From assembly GCA_036417435.1 (NCBI GenBank), contig JAZAQT010000027.1:930001-994000 (forward strand): a stretch of DNA of 64,000 nucleotides, in the 5' to 3' direction. The notes under the pieces are model-generated. The model was not told where the DNA came from. It saw only the letters and a list, made by a program, of their open reading frames with translations, and did no database searches. Positions 10,422 through 22,580 of the stretch are shown piece after piece (the stretch's first letter is position 1; each line of letters opens with the position of its first letter). The DNA is from Inia geoffrensis (Eukaryota > Chordata > Mammalia > Artiodactyla > Iniidae). A program made the translations under genes and the position numbers.

Positions 10422-12159
10422 CTTTTCTCAACTCGCTTTCTTGTGAGCTGACCGCAAACCCGAAGAATTGCTTCAGGTCCTAATCTCGTTCCGGCATGGC
10501 ACGCTGAGCCTTTGGTGAACTCTTCTTCCTGTAGGGAAATCAGAGTTCAATGTGCCCATCCAAACACATCGAGTTAGCCGCTCATTGGTTCTCCTTATTC
10601 CTGATCATCTTCTACCGAAATTGCAAAGTGTGCGAAACAAGAGGTCAAAGGCACTGACTCTCCAAGTGGGGAGAATGTTAATATCGCGTCTGGAACGGCG
10701 AACTTGAGTCCCAGGGGGCGAAAATGGCGATGAGTTTTAGAAACTTTGCCTGATAACTTCGTGGACCATATTCTGGGTTTTCCATGCATATTTTAGCTGA
10801 AGGATAAATCCCTTAAACGTGGAGATTTGGGACTCGTGGAATGGGAACCATGCACCATTACCTCAAAGGGTCTGCATTCCATCACCAATAGCATTAGCCC
10901 CAAGTGTCCAGCCTTATCTCTCCCACGGCTGTGGATGTAGAGGTGGTAAATCCAAGATTCCACACAAGCCCTGAAGGACTTATTTAAGAATTTCTCTCTA
11001 TTTCACAGTCCTTGTGTTTTCTTTTTCAAATTTATTTTTATAAGGGGATTTAACTTATGTACACTGCTGTGTGTATGCTGCTGTACACAAATGATTTTCT
11101 TATGGAGACCTATAAATGTATGGGTTTTAATTTTCTTCATAGTCAGGTATATTCCTAGGATTTGAATACGGTGTGTTGAGTCCAATTGGTTGAGCGAGGA
11201 GTAGGTCTTGTCTAATATATATTTGGCTTATGGAATGGTATCTGTCCTAATGTCAACCTCTGGTTTAATGCAGCCTCCGCACTCTCCTTTCCCCTTAAGC
11301 AAGCATCAGTTTCTTTTGTAAATGTGAGACTCTGTTGTGTTTTGTAATGCAGTTCACGCGTAGCCGTGTTTACGTTCCCGGTATTCGTGATACCTTATGA
11401 TGTTTCTTTTTCTGTGTGACTTATTTCACTTAGAATCATCGTAACTAAATCCACTCATTATGCTGCTACTGGTCTGTTGCCATTGATTTCATTGTTGAGT
11501 GATATTCCATTGTAGAGATGTACCACAACTTTTATATCCATTTTTCTCTTTCTGGGCTATTGAAGTTGTACCATAGTCAAGGTTCCCGTCAAGAGCGCAG
11601 CCCCAAACTTTGGTGTGGCTGTGTCTTTTTCATTTAAATTTTCCGAATCTATGGCACCATAAGTGGAAGTGCCCTAGGCTCTCTAGCTTGGTTTTCTCTT
11701 TGTTCCAGGAAACACCATCCACTTCTCCAGAGTGGCTTTTGTCAATTTACATCCCGCCCATCAGCATAACAAGGCTGCCGGTTCTCCATGGCCTGTCCTG
11801 CCTCTCTGGATTTTACACTTTTTTTTCGGAGGGCCCTTTTGATCGGTGGGAAGTGAGAGTTGCTTGTAGTGCGGATTTCCATTGCAGGCTTGCTTGGTTG
11901 GCCAAAAAGAGCGTATGCGTTTTTTCCTGAACATATTCAGGAAAAAACGCATACGCCCTTTTTGGCCAAGTGCATCACTGTCGAACTGCTGCCTCTTTTC
12001 CTACGCTTTCAGAGCAATTCTTATCTACCCCACGATATCTGTTTTCTGCAATTCTGCGTCGCGTTCAAGTCCTCCTCACAGCCTTCCTTCAATAAATTTT
12101 TGGATGATAGGGGTCATTTGGAACTCTGCAGGATTGTGAGTTATGATGCCAGAAATCTC
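10422..12159 (+). repeat. Satellite monomer 7 (class B, then A-like)
   Basis: 1,738 bp; the extra base is in a T run near 11820. Palindrome 11898-11969, centre cata, one mismatch (aaaaagagcg). The first part resembles unit 5; from 11280 it matches unit 10. Confidence 0.95.
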
Positions 12160-12989
12160 CTTTTCTCAACTCGCTTTCTTGTGAGCTGACCGCAAACCCG
12201 AAGAATTGCTTCAGGCCCTAATCTCGTTCCGGCATGGCACGCTGAGCCTTTGGTGAACTCTTCTTCCTGTAGGGAAATCAGAGTTCAATGTGCCCGTCCA
12301 AACACATCGAGTTAGCCGCTCATTGGTTCTCCTTATTCCTGATCATCTTCTACCGAAATTGCAAAGTGTGCGAAACAAGAGGTCAAAGGCACTGACTCTC
12401 CAAGTGGGAAGAATGTTAATATCGCCTCTGGAGCGGCGAACTCGAGTCCCAGGGTTCGAAAATGGCGATGAGTTTCAGAAACTTTGCCTGATCACTTCGT
12501 GGACCATATTCTGGGTTTTTTCATGCATATTTTAGCTGAAGGATAAATCCCTTAAACGTGGAGATTTGGGACCCGTGGAATTGAACCATGCGCCATTACC
12601 TCAAAGGGTCTGCATTCCCTCACCAATAGCATCAGCCCCAAGTGTCCAGCCTTATCTCTCCCACAGCTGTGGATGTAGCGGTGGTAAATCCAACATTCCA
12701 CACAAGCCCTGAAGGACTTATTTAAGAATTTCTCTCTATTTCACAGTCCTTGTGTTTTCATTTTCAAATTTATTTTTATAAGGGGATTTAGCTTATGTAC
12801 ACTGCTGTGTGTATGCTGCTGTACACAAATGATTTTCTTATGGAGACCTATAAATGTATGGGTTTTAATTTTCTTCATAGTCAGGTATATTCCTCGGTTT
12901 TGAACACGGGGTGCTGAGTCCATGTGGTTGAGCGAGGAGGAGGTCTTGTCTAATATATATTTGGCTTATGGAATGGTATCTGTCCTAAT
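11280..12989. repeat. Left copy of a 3-monomer-spaced duplication
   Basis: Matches 16491-18200 at offset 5,211 with no difference that I could find. Shared rarities are tagagatg, an eight-T run before cggagg, cttttgtcaattt, the palindrome arm change aaaaagagcg, and ttttcattttc. The edges are sharp: c/g at 11279 against 16490, and g/a at 12990 against 18201. Confidence 0.82.
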
Positions 12990-13896
12990 GTCAACCTCTG
13001 GTTTTATGCAGCCTCCCCACTCTCCTTTCCCCTTAAGCAAGCATCAGTTTCTTTTGTAAATGTGAGACTCTGTTGTGTTTTGTAATGCAGTTCACGCGTA
13101 GCCGTGTTTACGTTCCCGGTATTCGTGATACCTTATGATGTTTCTTTTTCTGTGTGACTTATTTCACTTAGAATCATCATAACTAAATCCACTCATTATG
13201 CTGCTACTGGTCTGTTGCCATTGATTTCATTGTTGAGTGATATTCCATTGTAGGGATGTACCACAACTTTTATATCCATTTTTCTCTTTCTGGGCTATTG
13301 AAGTTGTACCATAGTCAAGGTTCCCGTCAAGAGCGCAGCCCCAAACTTTGGTGTGGCTGTGTCTTTTTCATTTAAATTTTCCGAATCTATGGCACCATAA
13401 GTGGAAGTGCCCTAGGCTCTCTAGCTTGGTTTTCTCTTTGTTCCAGGAAACACCATCCACTTCTCCAGAGTGGCTGTTGGCAATTTACATCCCGCCCATC
13501 AGCATAACAAGGCTGCCGGTTCTCCATGGCCTGTCCTGCCTCTCTGGATTTTACACTTTTTTTCGGAGGGCCCTTTTGATCGGTGGGAAGTGAGAGTTGC
13601 TTGTAGTGCGGATTTCCATTGCAGGCTTGCTTGGTTGGCCAAAAAGGGCGTATGCGTTTTTTCCTGAACATATTCAGGAAAAAACGCATACGCCCTTTTT
13701 GGCCAAGTGCATCACTGTCGAACTGCTGCCTCTTTTCCTACGCTTTCAGAGCAATTCTTATCTACCCCACGATATCTGTTTTCTGCAATTCTGCGTCGCG
13801 TTCAAGTCCTCCTCACAGCCTTCCTTCAATAAATTTTTGGATGATAGGGGTTATTTGGAACTCTGCAGGATTGTGAGTTATGATGCCAGAAATCTC
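12160..13896 (+). repeat. Satellite monomer 8 (class A)
   Basis: 1,737 bp. Palindrome 13635-13706, centre cata, arms perfect. Carries ttttcattttc, shared only with unit 11. Confidence 0.95.
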
Positions 13897-15632
13897 CTTT
13901 CCTCACCTCGCTTTCTTGTGAGCTGACCGCAAACCCGAAGAATTGCTTCAGGCCCTAATCTCGTTCCGGCATGGCACGCTGAGCCTTTGGTGAACTCTTC
14001 TTCCTGTAGGGAAATCAGAGTTCAATGTGCCCGTCCAAACACATCGAGTTAGCCGCTCATTGGTTCTCCTTATTCCTGATCATCTTCTACCGAAATTGCA
14101 AAGTGTGCGAAACAAGAGGTCAAAGGCACTGACTCTCCAAGTGGGGAGAATGTTAATATCGCCTCTGGAGCGGCAAACTCGAGTCCCAGGGTTCGAAAAT
14201 GGCGATGAGTTTCAGAAACTTTGCCTGATCACTTATTGGACCATATTCTGGGTTTTCCATGCATATTTTAGCTGAAGGATAAATCCCTTAAACGTGGAGA
14301 TTTGGGACCCGTGGAATGGGAACCATGCACCATTACCTCAAAGGGTCTGCATTCCCTCACCAATAGCATCAGCCCCAAGTGTCCAGCCTTATCTCTCCCA
14401 CAGCTGTGGATGTAGCGGTGGTAAATCCAAGATTCCACACAAGCCCTGAAGGACTTATTTAAGAATTTCTCTCTATTTCACAGTCCTTGTGTTTTCTTTT
14501 TCAAATTTATTTTTATAAGGGGATTTAGCTTATGTACACTGCTGTGTGTATGCTGCTGTACACAAATGATTTTCTTATGGAGACCTATAAATGTATGGGT
14601 TTTAATTTTCTTCATAGTCAGGTATATTCCTCGGTTTTGAACACGGGGTGCTGAGTCCATGTGGTTGAGCGAGGAGGAGGTCTTGTCTAATAGATATTTG
14701 GCTTATGGAATGGTATCTGTCCTAATATCAACCTCTGGTTTTATGCAGCCTCCCCACTCTCCTTTCCCCTTAAGCAAGCATCAGTTTCTTTTGTAAATGT
14801 GAGACTCTGTTGTGTTTTGTAATGCAGTTCACGCGTAGCCGTGTTTACGTTCGCGGTATTCGTGATACCTTATGATGTTTCTTTTTCTGTGTGACTTATT
14901 TCACTTAGAATCATCGTAACTAAATCCACTCATTATGCTGCTACTGGTCTGTTGCCATTGATTTCATTGTTGAGTGATATTCCATAGTAGGGATGTACCA
15001 CAACTTTTATGTCCATTTTTCTCTTTCTGGGCTATTGAAGTTGTACCATAGTCAAGGTTCCCGTAAAGAGAGCAGCCCCAAACTTTGGTGTGGCTGTGTC
15101 TTTTTCATTTAAATTTTCCGAATCTATGGCACCATAAGTGGAAGTGCCCTAGGCTCTCTAGCTTGGTTTTCTCTTTGTTCCAGGAAACACCATCCACTTC
15201 TCCAGAGTGGCTGTTGGCAATTTCCACCCCGCCCATCAGCATAACAAGGCTGCCGGTTCTCCATGGCCTGTCCTGCCTCTCTGGATTTTACACTTTTTTC
15301 GGAGGGTCCTTTTGATCGGTGGGAAGTGAGAGTTGCTTGTAGTGCGGATTTCCATTGCAGGCTTGCTTGGTTGGCCAAAAAGGGCGTATGCGTTTTTCCC
15401 TGAACATATTCAGGAAAAAACGCATAGGCCCTTTTTGGCTAAGTGCATCACTGTCGAACTGCTGCCTCTTTTCCTGCGCTTTCAGAGCAATTCTTATCTA
15501 CCCCCCGATATCTGTTTTCTGCAATTCTGCGTCGCGTTCAAGTCCTCCTCACAGCCTTCCTTCAATAAATTTTTGGATGATAGGGGTCATTTGGAACTCT
15601 GCAGGATTGTGAGTTATGGTGCCAGAAATCTC
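13897..15632 (+). repeat. Satellite monomer 9 (class A, degraded palindrome)
   Basis: 1,736 bp. Palindrome 15371-15442 has three uncompensated arm mismatches (ttttccctgaa, cataggccc, ggctaag), the most of any copy here. Other marks: taatagata, atttccacccc, and a shortened T run before cggagg. Confidence 0.95.
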
Positions 15633-17370
15633 CTTTTCTCAACTCGCTTTCTTGTGAGCTGACCGCAAACCCGAAGAATTGCTTCAGGCCCTAATCTCGT
15701 TCCGGCATGGCACGCTGAGCCTTTGGTGAACTCTTCTTCCTGTAGGGAAATCAGAGTTCAATGTGCCCGTCCAAACACATCGAGTTAGCCGCTCATTGGT
15801 TCTCCTTATTCCTGATCATCTTCTACCGAAATTGCAAAGTGTGCGAAACAAGAGGTCAAAGGCACTGACTCTCCAAGTGGGGAGAATGTTAATATCGCCT
15901 CTGGAGCGGCGAACTCGAGTCCGAGGGTTCGAAAATGGCGATGAGTTTCAGAAACTTTGCCTGATCACTTCGTGGACCATATTCTGGGTTTTCCATGCAT
16001 ATTTTAGCTGAAGGATAAATCCCTTAAACGTGGAGATTTGGGACCCGTGGAATGGGAACCATGCACCATTACCTCAAAGGGTCTGCATTCCCTCACCAAT
16101 AGCATCAGCCCCAAGTGTCCAGCCTTATCTCTCCCACAGCTGTGGATGTAGCGGTGGTAAATCCAACATTCCACACAAGCCCTGAAGGACTTATTTAAGA
16201 ATTTCTCTCTATTTCACAGTCCTTGTGTTTTCTTTTTCAAATTTATTTTTATAAGGGGATTTAGCTTATGTACACTGCTGTGTGTATGCTGCTGTACACA
16301 AATGATTTTCTTATGGAGACCTATAAATGTATGGGTTTTAATTTTCTTCATAGTCAGGTATATTCCTCGGTTTTGAACACGGGGTGCTGAGTCCATGTGG
16401 TTGAGCGAGGAGGAGGTCTTGTCTAATAGATATTTGGCTTATGGAATGGTATCTGTCCTAATATCAACCTCTGGTTTTATGCAGCCTCCCCACTCTCCTT
16501 TCCCCTTAAGCAAGCATCAGTTTCTTTTGTAAATGTGAGACTCTGTTGTGTTTTGTAATGCAGTTCACGCGTAGCCGTGTTTACGTTCCCGGTATTCGTG
16601 ATACCTTATGATGTTTCTTTTTCTGTGTGACTTATTTCACTTAGAATCATCGTAACTAAATCCACTCATTATGCTGCTACTGGTCTGTTGCCATTGATTT
16701 CATTGTTGAGTGATATTCCATTGTAGAGATGTACCACAACTTTTATATCCATTTTTCTCTTTCTGGGCTATTGAAGTTGTACCATAGTCAAGGTTCCCGT
16801 CAAGAGCGCAGCCCCAAACTTTGGTGTGGCTGTGTCTTTTTCATTTAAATTTTCCGAATCTATGGCACCATAAGTGGAAGTGCCCTAGGCTCTCTAGCTT
16901 GGTTTTCTCTTTGTTCCAGGAAACACCATCCACTTCTCCAGAGTGGCTTTTGTCAATTTACATCCCGCCCATCAGCATAACAAGGCTGCCGGTTCTCCAT
17001 GGCCTGTCCTGCCTCTCTGGATTTTACACTTTTTTTTCGGAGGGCCCTTTTGATCGGTGGGAAGTGAGAGTTGCTTGTAGTGCGGATTTCCATTGCAGGC
17101 TTGCTTGGTTGGCCAAAAAGAGCGTATGCGTTTTTTCCTGAACATATTCAGGAAAAAACGCATACGCCCTTTTTGGCCAAGTGCATCACTGTCGAACTGC
17201 TGCCTCTTTTCCTACGCTTTCAGAGCAATTCTTATCTACCCCACGATATCTGTTTTCTGCAATTCTGCGTCGCGTTCAAGTCCTCCTCACAGCCTTCCTT
17301 CAATAAATTTTTGGATGATAGGGGTCATTTGGAACTCTGCAGGATTGTGAGTTATGATGCCAGAAATCTC
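15633..17370 (+). repeat. Satellite monomer 10 (class A)
   Basis: 1,738 bp, eight-T run as in unit 7. Palindrome 17109-17180, centre cata, one mismatch (aaaaagagcg). Shares taatagata with unit 9. Confidence 0.95.
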
Positions 17371-18200
17371 CTTTTCTCAACTCGCTTTCTTGTGAGCTGA
17401 CCGCAAACCCGAAGAATTGCTTCAGGCCCTAATCTCGTTCCGGCATGGCACGCTGAGCCTTTGGTGAACTCTTCTTCCTGTAGGGAAATCAGAGTTCAAT
17501 GTGCCCGTCCAAACACATCGAGTTAGCCGCTCATTGGTTCTCCTTATTCCTGATCATCTTCTACCGAAATTGCAAAGTGTGCGAAACAAGAGGTCAAAGG
17601 CACTGACTCTCCAAGTGGGAAGAATGTTAATATCGCCTCTGGAGCGGCGAACTCGAGTCCCAGGGTTCGAAAATGGCGATGAGTTTCAGAAACTTTGCCT
17701 GATCACTTCGTGGACCATATTCTGGGTTTTTTCATGCATATTTTAGCTGAAGGATAAATCCCTTAAACGTGGAGATTTGGGACCCGTGGAATTGAACCAT
17801 GCGCCATTACCTCAAAGGGTCTGCATTCCCTCACCAATAGCATCAGCCCCAAGTGTCCAGCCTTATCTCTCCCACAGCTGTGGATGTAGCGGTGGTAAAT
17901 CCAACATTCCACACAAGCCCTGAAGGACTTATTTAAGAATTTCTCTCTATTTCACAGTCCTTGTGTTTTCATTTTCAAATTTATTTTTATAAGGGGATTT
18001 AGCTTATGTACACTGCTGTGTGTATGCTGCTGTACACAAATGATTTTCTTATGGAGACCTATAAATGTATGGGTTTTAATTTTCTTCATAGTCAGGTATA
18101 TTCCTCGGTTTTGAACACGGGGTGCTGAGTCCATGTGGTTGAGCGAGGAGGAGGTCTTGTCTAATATATATTTGGCTTATGGAATGGTATCTGTCCTAAT
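16491..18200. repeat. Right copy of the 3-monomer-spaced duplication
   Basis: Partner of 11280-12989. It is almost exactly one monomer long (1,710 bp) but out of phase with the monomer start, so the exchange points fell in the L1 3' UTR part of the unit. Confidence 0.82.
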
Positions 18201-19107
18201 ATCAACCTCTGGTTTTATGCAGCCTCCCCACTCTCCTTTCCCCTTAAGCAAGCATCAGTTTCTTTTGTAAATGTGAGACTCTGTTGTGTTTTGTAATGCA
18301 GTTCACGCGTAGCCGTGTTTACGTTCCCGGTATTCGTGATACCTTATGATGTTTCTTTTTCTGTGTGACTTATTTCACTTAGAATCATCATAACTAAATC
18401 CACTCATTATGCTGCTACTGGTCTGTTGTCATTGATTTCATTGTTGAGTGATATTCCATTGTAGGGATGTACCACAACTTTTATATCCATTTTTCTCTTT
18501 CTGGGCTATTGAAGTTGTACCATAGTCAAGGTTCCCGTCAAGAGCGCAGCCCCAAACTTTGGTGTGGCTGTGTCTTTTTCATTTAAATTTTCCGAATCTA
18601 TGGCACCATAAGTGGAAGTGCCCTAGGCTCTCTAGCTTGGTTTTCTCTTTGTTCCAGGAAACACCATCCACTTCTCCAGAGTGGCTTTTGGCAATTTACA
18701 TCCCGCCCATCAGCATAACAAGGCTGCCGGTTCTCCATGGCCTGTCCTGCCTCTCTGGATTTTACACTTTTTTTCGGAGGGCCCTTTTGATCGGTGGGAA
18801 GTGAGAGTTGCTTGTAGTGCGGATTTCCATTGCAGGCTTGCTTGGTTGGCCAAAAAGGGCGTATGCGTTTTTTCCTGAACATATTCAGGAAAAAACGCAT
18901 ACGCCCTTTTTGGCCAAGTGCATCACTGTCGAACTGCTGCCTCTTTTCCTACGCTTTCAGAGCAATTCTTATCTACCCCCCGATATCTGTTTTCTGCAAT
19001 TCTGCGTCGCGTTCAAGTCCTCCTCACAGCCTTCCTTCAATAAATTTTTGGATGATAGGGGTTATTTGGAACTCTGCAGGATTGTGAGTTATGATGCCAG
19101 AAATCTC
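17371..19107 (+). repeat. Satellite monomer 11 (class A)
   Basis: 1,737 bp. Palindrome 18846-18917, centre cata, arms perfect. Twin of unit 8 up to 18200; private tgttgtcattg and gtggcttttggc afterwards. Confidence 0.95.
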
Positions 19108-20844
19108 CTTTTCTCAACTCGCTTTCTTGTGAGCTGACCGCAAACCCAAAGAATTGCTTCAGGCCCTAATCTCGTTCCGGCATGGCACGCTGAGCCTTTG
19201 GTGAACTCTTCTTCCTGTAGGGAAATCAGAGTTCAATGTGCCCGTACAAACACATCGAGTTAGCCGCTCATTTGTTCTCCTTATTCCTGATCATCTTCTA
19301 CCGAAATTGCAAAGTGTGCGAAACAAGAGGTCAAAGGCACTGACTCTCCAAGTGGGAAGAATGTTAATATCGCCTCTGGAGCGGCGAACTCGAGTCCCAG
19401 GGTTCGAAAATGGCGATGGGTTTCAGAAACTTTGCCTGATCACTTCGTGGACCATATTCTGGGTTTTTTCATGCATATTTTAGCTGAAGGATAAATCCCT
19501 TAAACGTGGAGATTTGGGACCCGTGGAATTGAACCATGCGCCATTACCTCAAAGGGTCTGCATTCCCTCACCAATAGCATCAGCCCCAAGTGTCCAGCCT
19601 TATCTCTCCCACAGCTGTGGATGTAGCGGTGGTAAATCCAACATTCCACACAAGCCCTGAAGGACTTATTTAAGAATTTCTCTCTATTTCACAGTCCTTG
19701 TGTTTTCTTTTTCAAATTTATTTTTATAAGGGGATTTAGCTTATGTACACTGCTGTGTGTATGCTGCTGTACACAAATGATTTTCTTATGGAGACCTATA
19801 AATGTATGGGTTTTAATTTTCTTCATAGTCAGGTATATTCCTCGGTTTTGAACACGGGGTGCTGAGTCCATGTGGTTGAGCGAGGAGGAGGTCTTGTCTA
19901 ATATATATTTGGCTTATGGAATGGTATCTGTCCTAATGTCAACCTCTGGTTTTATGCAGCCTCCCCACTCTCCTTTCCCCTTAAGCAAGCATAAGTTTCT
20001 TTTGTAAATGTGAGACTCTGTTGTGTTTTGTAATGCAGTTCACGCGTAGCCGTGTTTACGTTCCCGGTATTCGTGATACCTTATGATGTTTCTTTTTCTG
20101 TGTGACTTATTTCACTTAGAATCATCATAACTAAATCCACTCATTATGCTGCTACTGGTCTGTTGCCATTGATTTCATTGTTGAGTGATATTCCATTGTA
20201 GGGATGTACCACAACTTTTATATCCATTTTTCTCTTTCTGGGCTATTGAAGTTGTACCATAGTCAAGGTTCCCGTCAAGAGCGCAGCCCCAAACTTTGGT
20301 GTGGCTGTGTCTTTTTCATTTAAATTTTCCGAATCTATGGCACCATAAGTGGAAGTGCCCTAGGCTCTCTAGCTTGGTTTTCTCTTTGTTCCAGGAAACA
20401 CCATCCACTTCTCCAGAGTGGCTGTTGGCAATTTACATCCCGCCCATCAGCATAACAAGGCTGCCGGTTCTCCATGGCCTGTCCTGCCTCTCTGGATTTT
20501 ACACTTTTTTTCGGAGGGCCCTTTTGATCGGTGGGAAGTGAGAGTTGCTTGTAGTGCGGATTTCCATTGCAGGCTTGCTTGGTTGGCCAAAAAGGGCGTA
20601 TGCGTTTTTTCCTGAACATATTCAGGAAAAAACGCATACGCCCTTTTTGGCAAAGTGCATCACTGTCGAACTGCTGCCTCTTTTCCTACGCTTTCAGAGC
20701 AATTCTTATCTACCCCCCGATATCTGTTTTCTGCAATTCTGCGTCGCGTTCAAGTCCTCCTCACAGCCTTCCTTCAATAAATTTTTGGATGATAGGGGTT
20801 ATTTGGAACTCTGCAGGATTGTGAGTTATGATGCCAGAAATCTC
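19108..20844 (+). repeat. Satellite monomer 12 (class A)
   Basis: 1,737 bp. Palindrome 20583-20654, centre cata, one mismatch (ggcaaag). Twin of unit 1. Confidence 0.95.
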
Positions 20845-22580
20845 CTTTTCTCAACTCGCTTTCTTGTGAGCTGACCGCAAACCCAAAGAATTGCTTCAGG
20901 CCCTAATCTCGTTCCGGCATGGCACGCTGAGCCTTTGGTGAACTCTTCTTCCTGTAGGGAAATCAGAGTTCAATGTGCCCGTACAAACACATCGAGTTAG
21001 CCGCTCATTTGTTCTCCTTATTCCTGATCATCTTCTACCGAAATTGCAAAGTGTGCGAAACAAGAGGTCAAAAGCACTGACTCTCCAAGTGGGGAGAATG
21101 TTAATATCGCCTCTGGAACGGCGAACTCGAGTCCCACTGTTCGAAAATGGCGATGAGTTTTAGAAACTTTGCCTGATCACTTCGTGAACCATATTCTGGG
21201 TTTTCCATGCATATTTTAGCTGAAGGATAAATCCTTTAAACGTGGAGATTTGGGACCCGTGGAATGGAACCATGCGCCATTACCTCAAAGGGTCTGCATT
21301 CCCTCACCAATAGCATCAGCCCCAAGTGTCCAGCCTTATCTCTCCCACAGCTGTGGATGTAGCGGTGGTAAATCCAAGATTCCACACAAGCCCTGAAGGA
21401 CTTATTTAAGAATTTCTCTCTATTTCACAGTCCTTGTGTTTTCTTTTTCAAATTTATTTTTATAAGGGGATTTAGCTTATGTACACTGCTGTGTGTATGC
21501 TGCTGTACACAAATGATTTTCTTATGGAGACCTATAAATGTATGGGTTTTAATTTTCTTCATAGTCAGGTATATTCCTCGGTTTTGAACACGGGGTGCTG
21601 AGTCCATGTGGTTGAGCGAGGAGGAGGTCTTGTCTAATATATATTTGGCTTATGGAATGGTATCTGTCCTAATATCAACCTCTGGTTTTATGCAGCCTCC
21701 CCACTCTCCTTTCCCCTTAAGCAAGCAACAGTTTCTTTTGTAAATGTGAGACTCTGTTGTGTTTTGTAATGCAGTTCACGCGTAGCCGTGTTTACGTTCC
21801 CGGTATTCGTGATACCTTATGATGTTTCTTTTTCTGTGTGACTTATTTCACTTAGAATCATCGTAACTAAATCCACTCATTATGCTGCTACTGGTCTGTT
21901 GCCATTGATTTCATTGTTGAGTGATATTCCATTGTAGGGATGTACCACCACTTTTATATCCATTTTTCTCTTTCTGGGCTATTGAAGTTGTACCATAGTC
22001 AAGGTTCCCGTAAAGAGCGCAGCCCCAAACTTTGGTGTGGCTGTGTCTTTTTCATTTAAATTTTCCGAATCTATGGCACCATAAGTGGAAGTGCCCTAGG
22101 CTCTCTAGCTTGGTTTTCTCTTTGTTCCAGGAAACACCATCCACTTCTCCAGAGTGGCTGTTGGCAATTTACATCCCGCCCATCAGCATAACAAGGCTGC
22201 CGGTTCTCCATGGCCTGTCCTGCCTCTCTGGATTTTACACTTTTTTTCGGAGGGCCCTTTTCATCGGTGGGAAGTGAGAGTTGCTTGTAGTGTGGATTTC
22301 CATTGCTGGCTTGCTTGGTTGGCCAAAAAGGGCGTATGCGTTTTTTCCTGAACATATTCAGGAAAAAACGCATACTCCCTTTTTGGCCAAGTGCATCACT
22401 GTCGAACTGCTGCCTCTTTTCCTACGCTTTCAGAGCAATTCTTATCTACCCCCCGATATCTGTTTTCTGCAATTCTGCGTCGCGTTCAAGTCCTCCTCAC
22501 AGCCTTCCTTCAATAAATTTTTGGATGATAGGGGTCATTTGGAACTCTGCAGGATTGTGAGTTACAGTGCCAGAAATCTC
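20845..22580 (+). repeat. Satellite monomer 13 (class A)
   Basis: 1,736 bp. Palindrome 22319-22390, centre cata, one mismatch (catactccc). Twin of unit 2. Confidence 0.95.

Larger units (their letters stand above)
6400..10905. repeat. Left copy of a 10-monomer-spaced duplication (B-class dimer)
   Basis: Matches about 23770-28275 at offset 17,370. Within it, two B subtypes alternate (acggtgtg in units 5 and 7, acgctgtg in units 4 and 6), forming a two-monomer higher-order period of 3,474 bp. It ends where unit 17 reads aagtttcc against aagtgtcc here. Confidence 0.75.
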
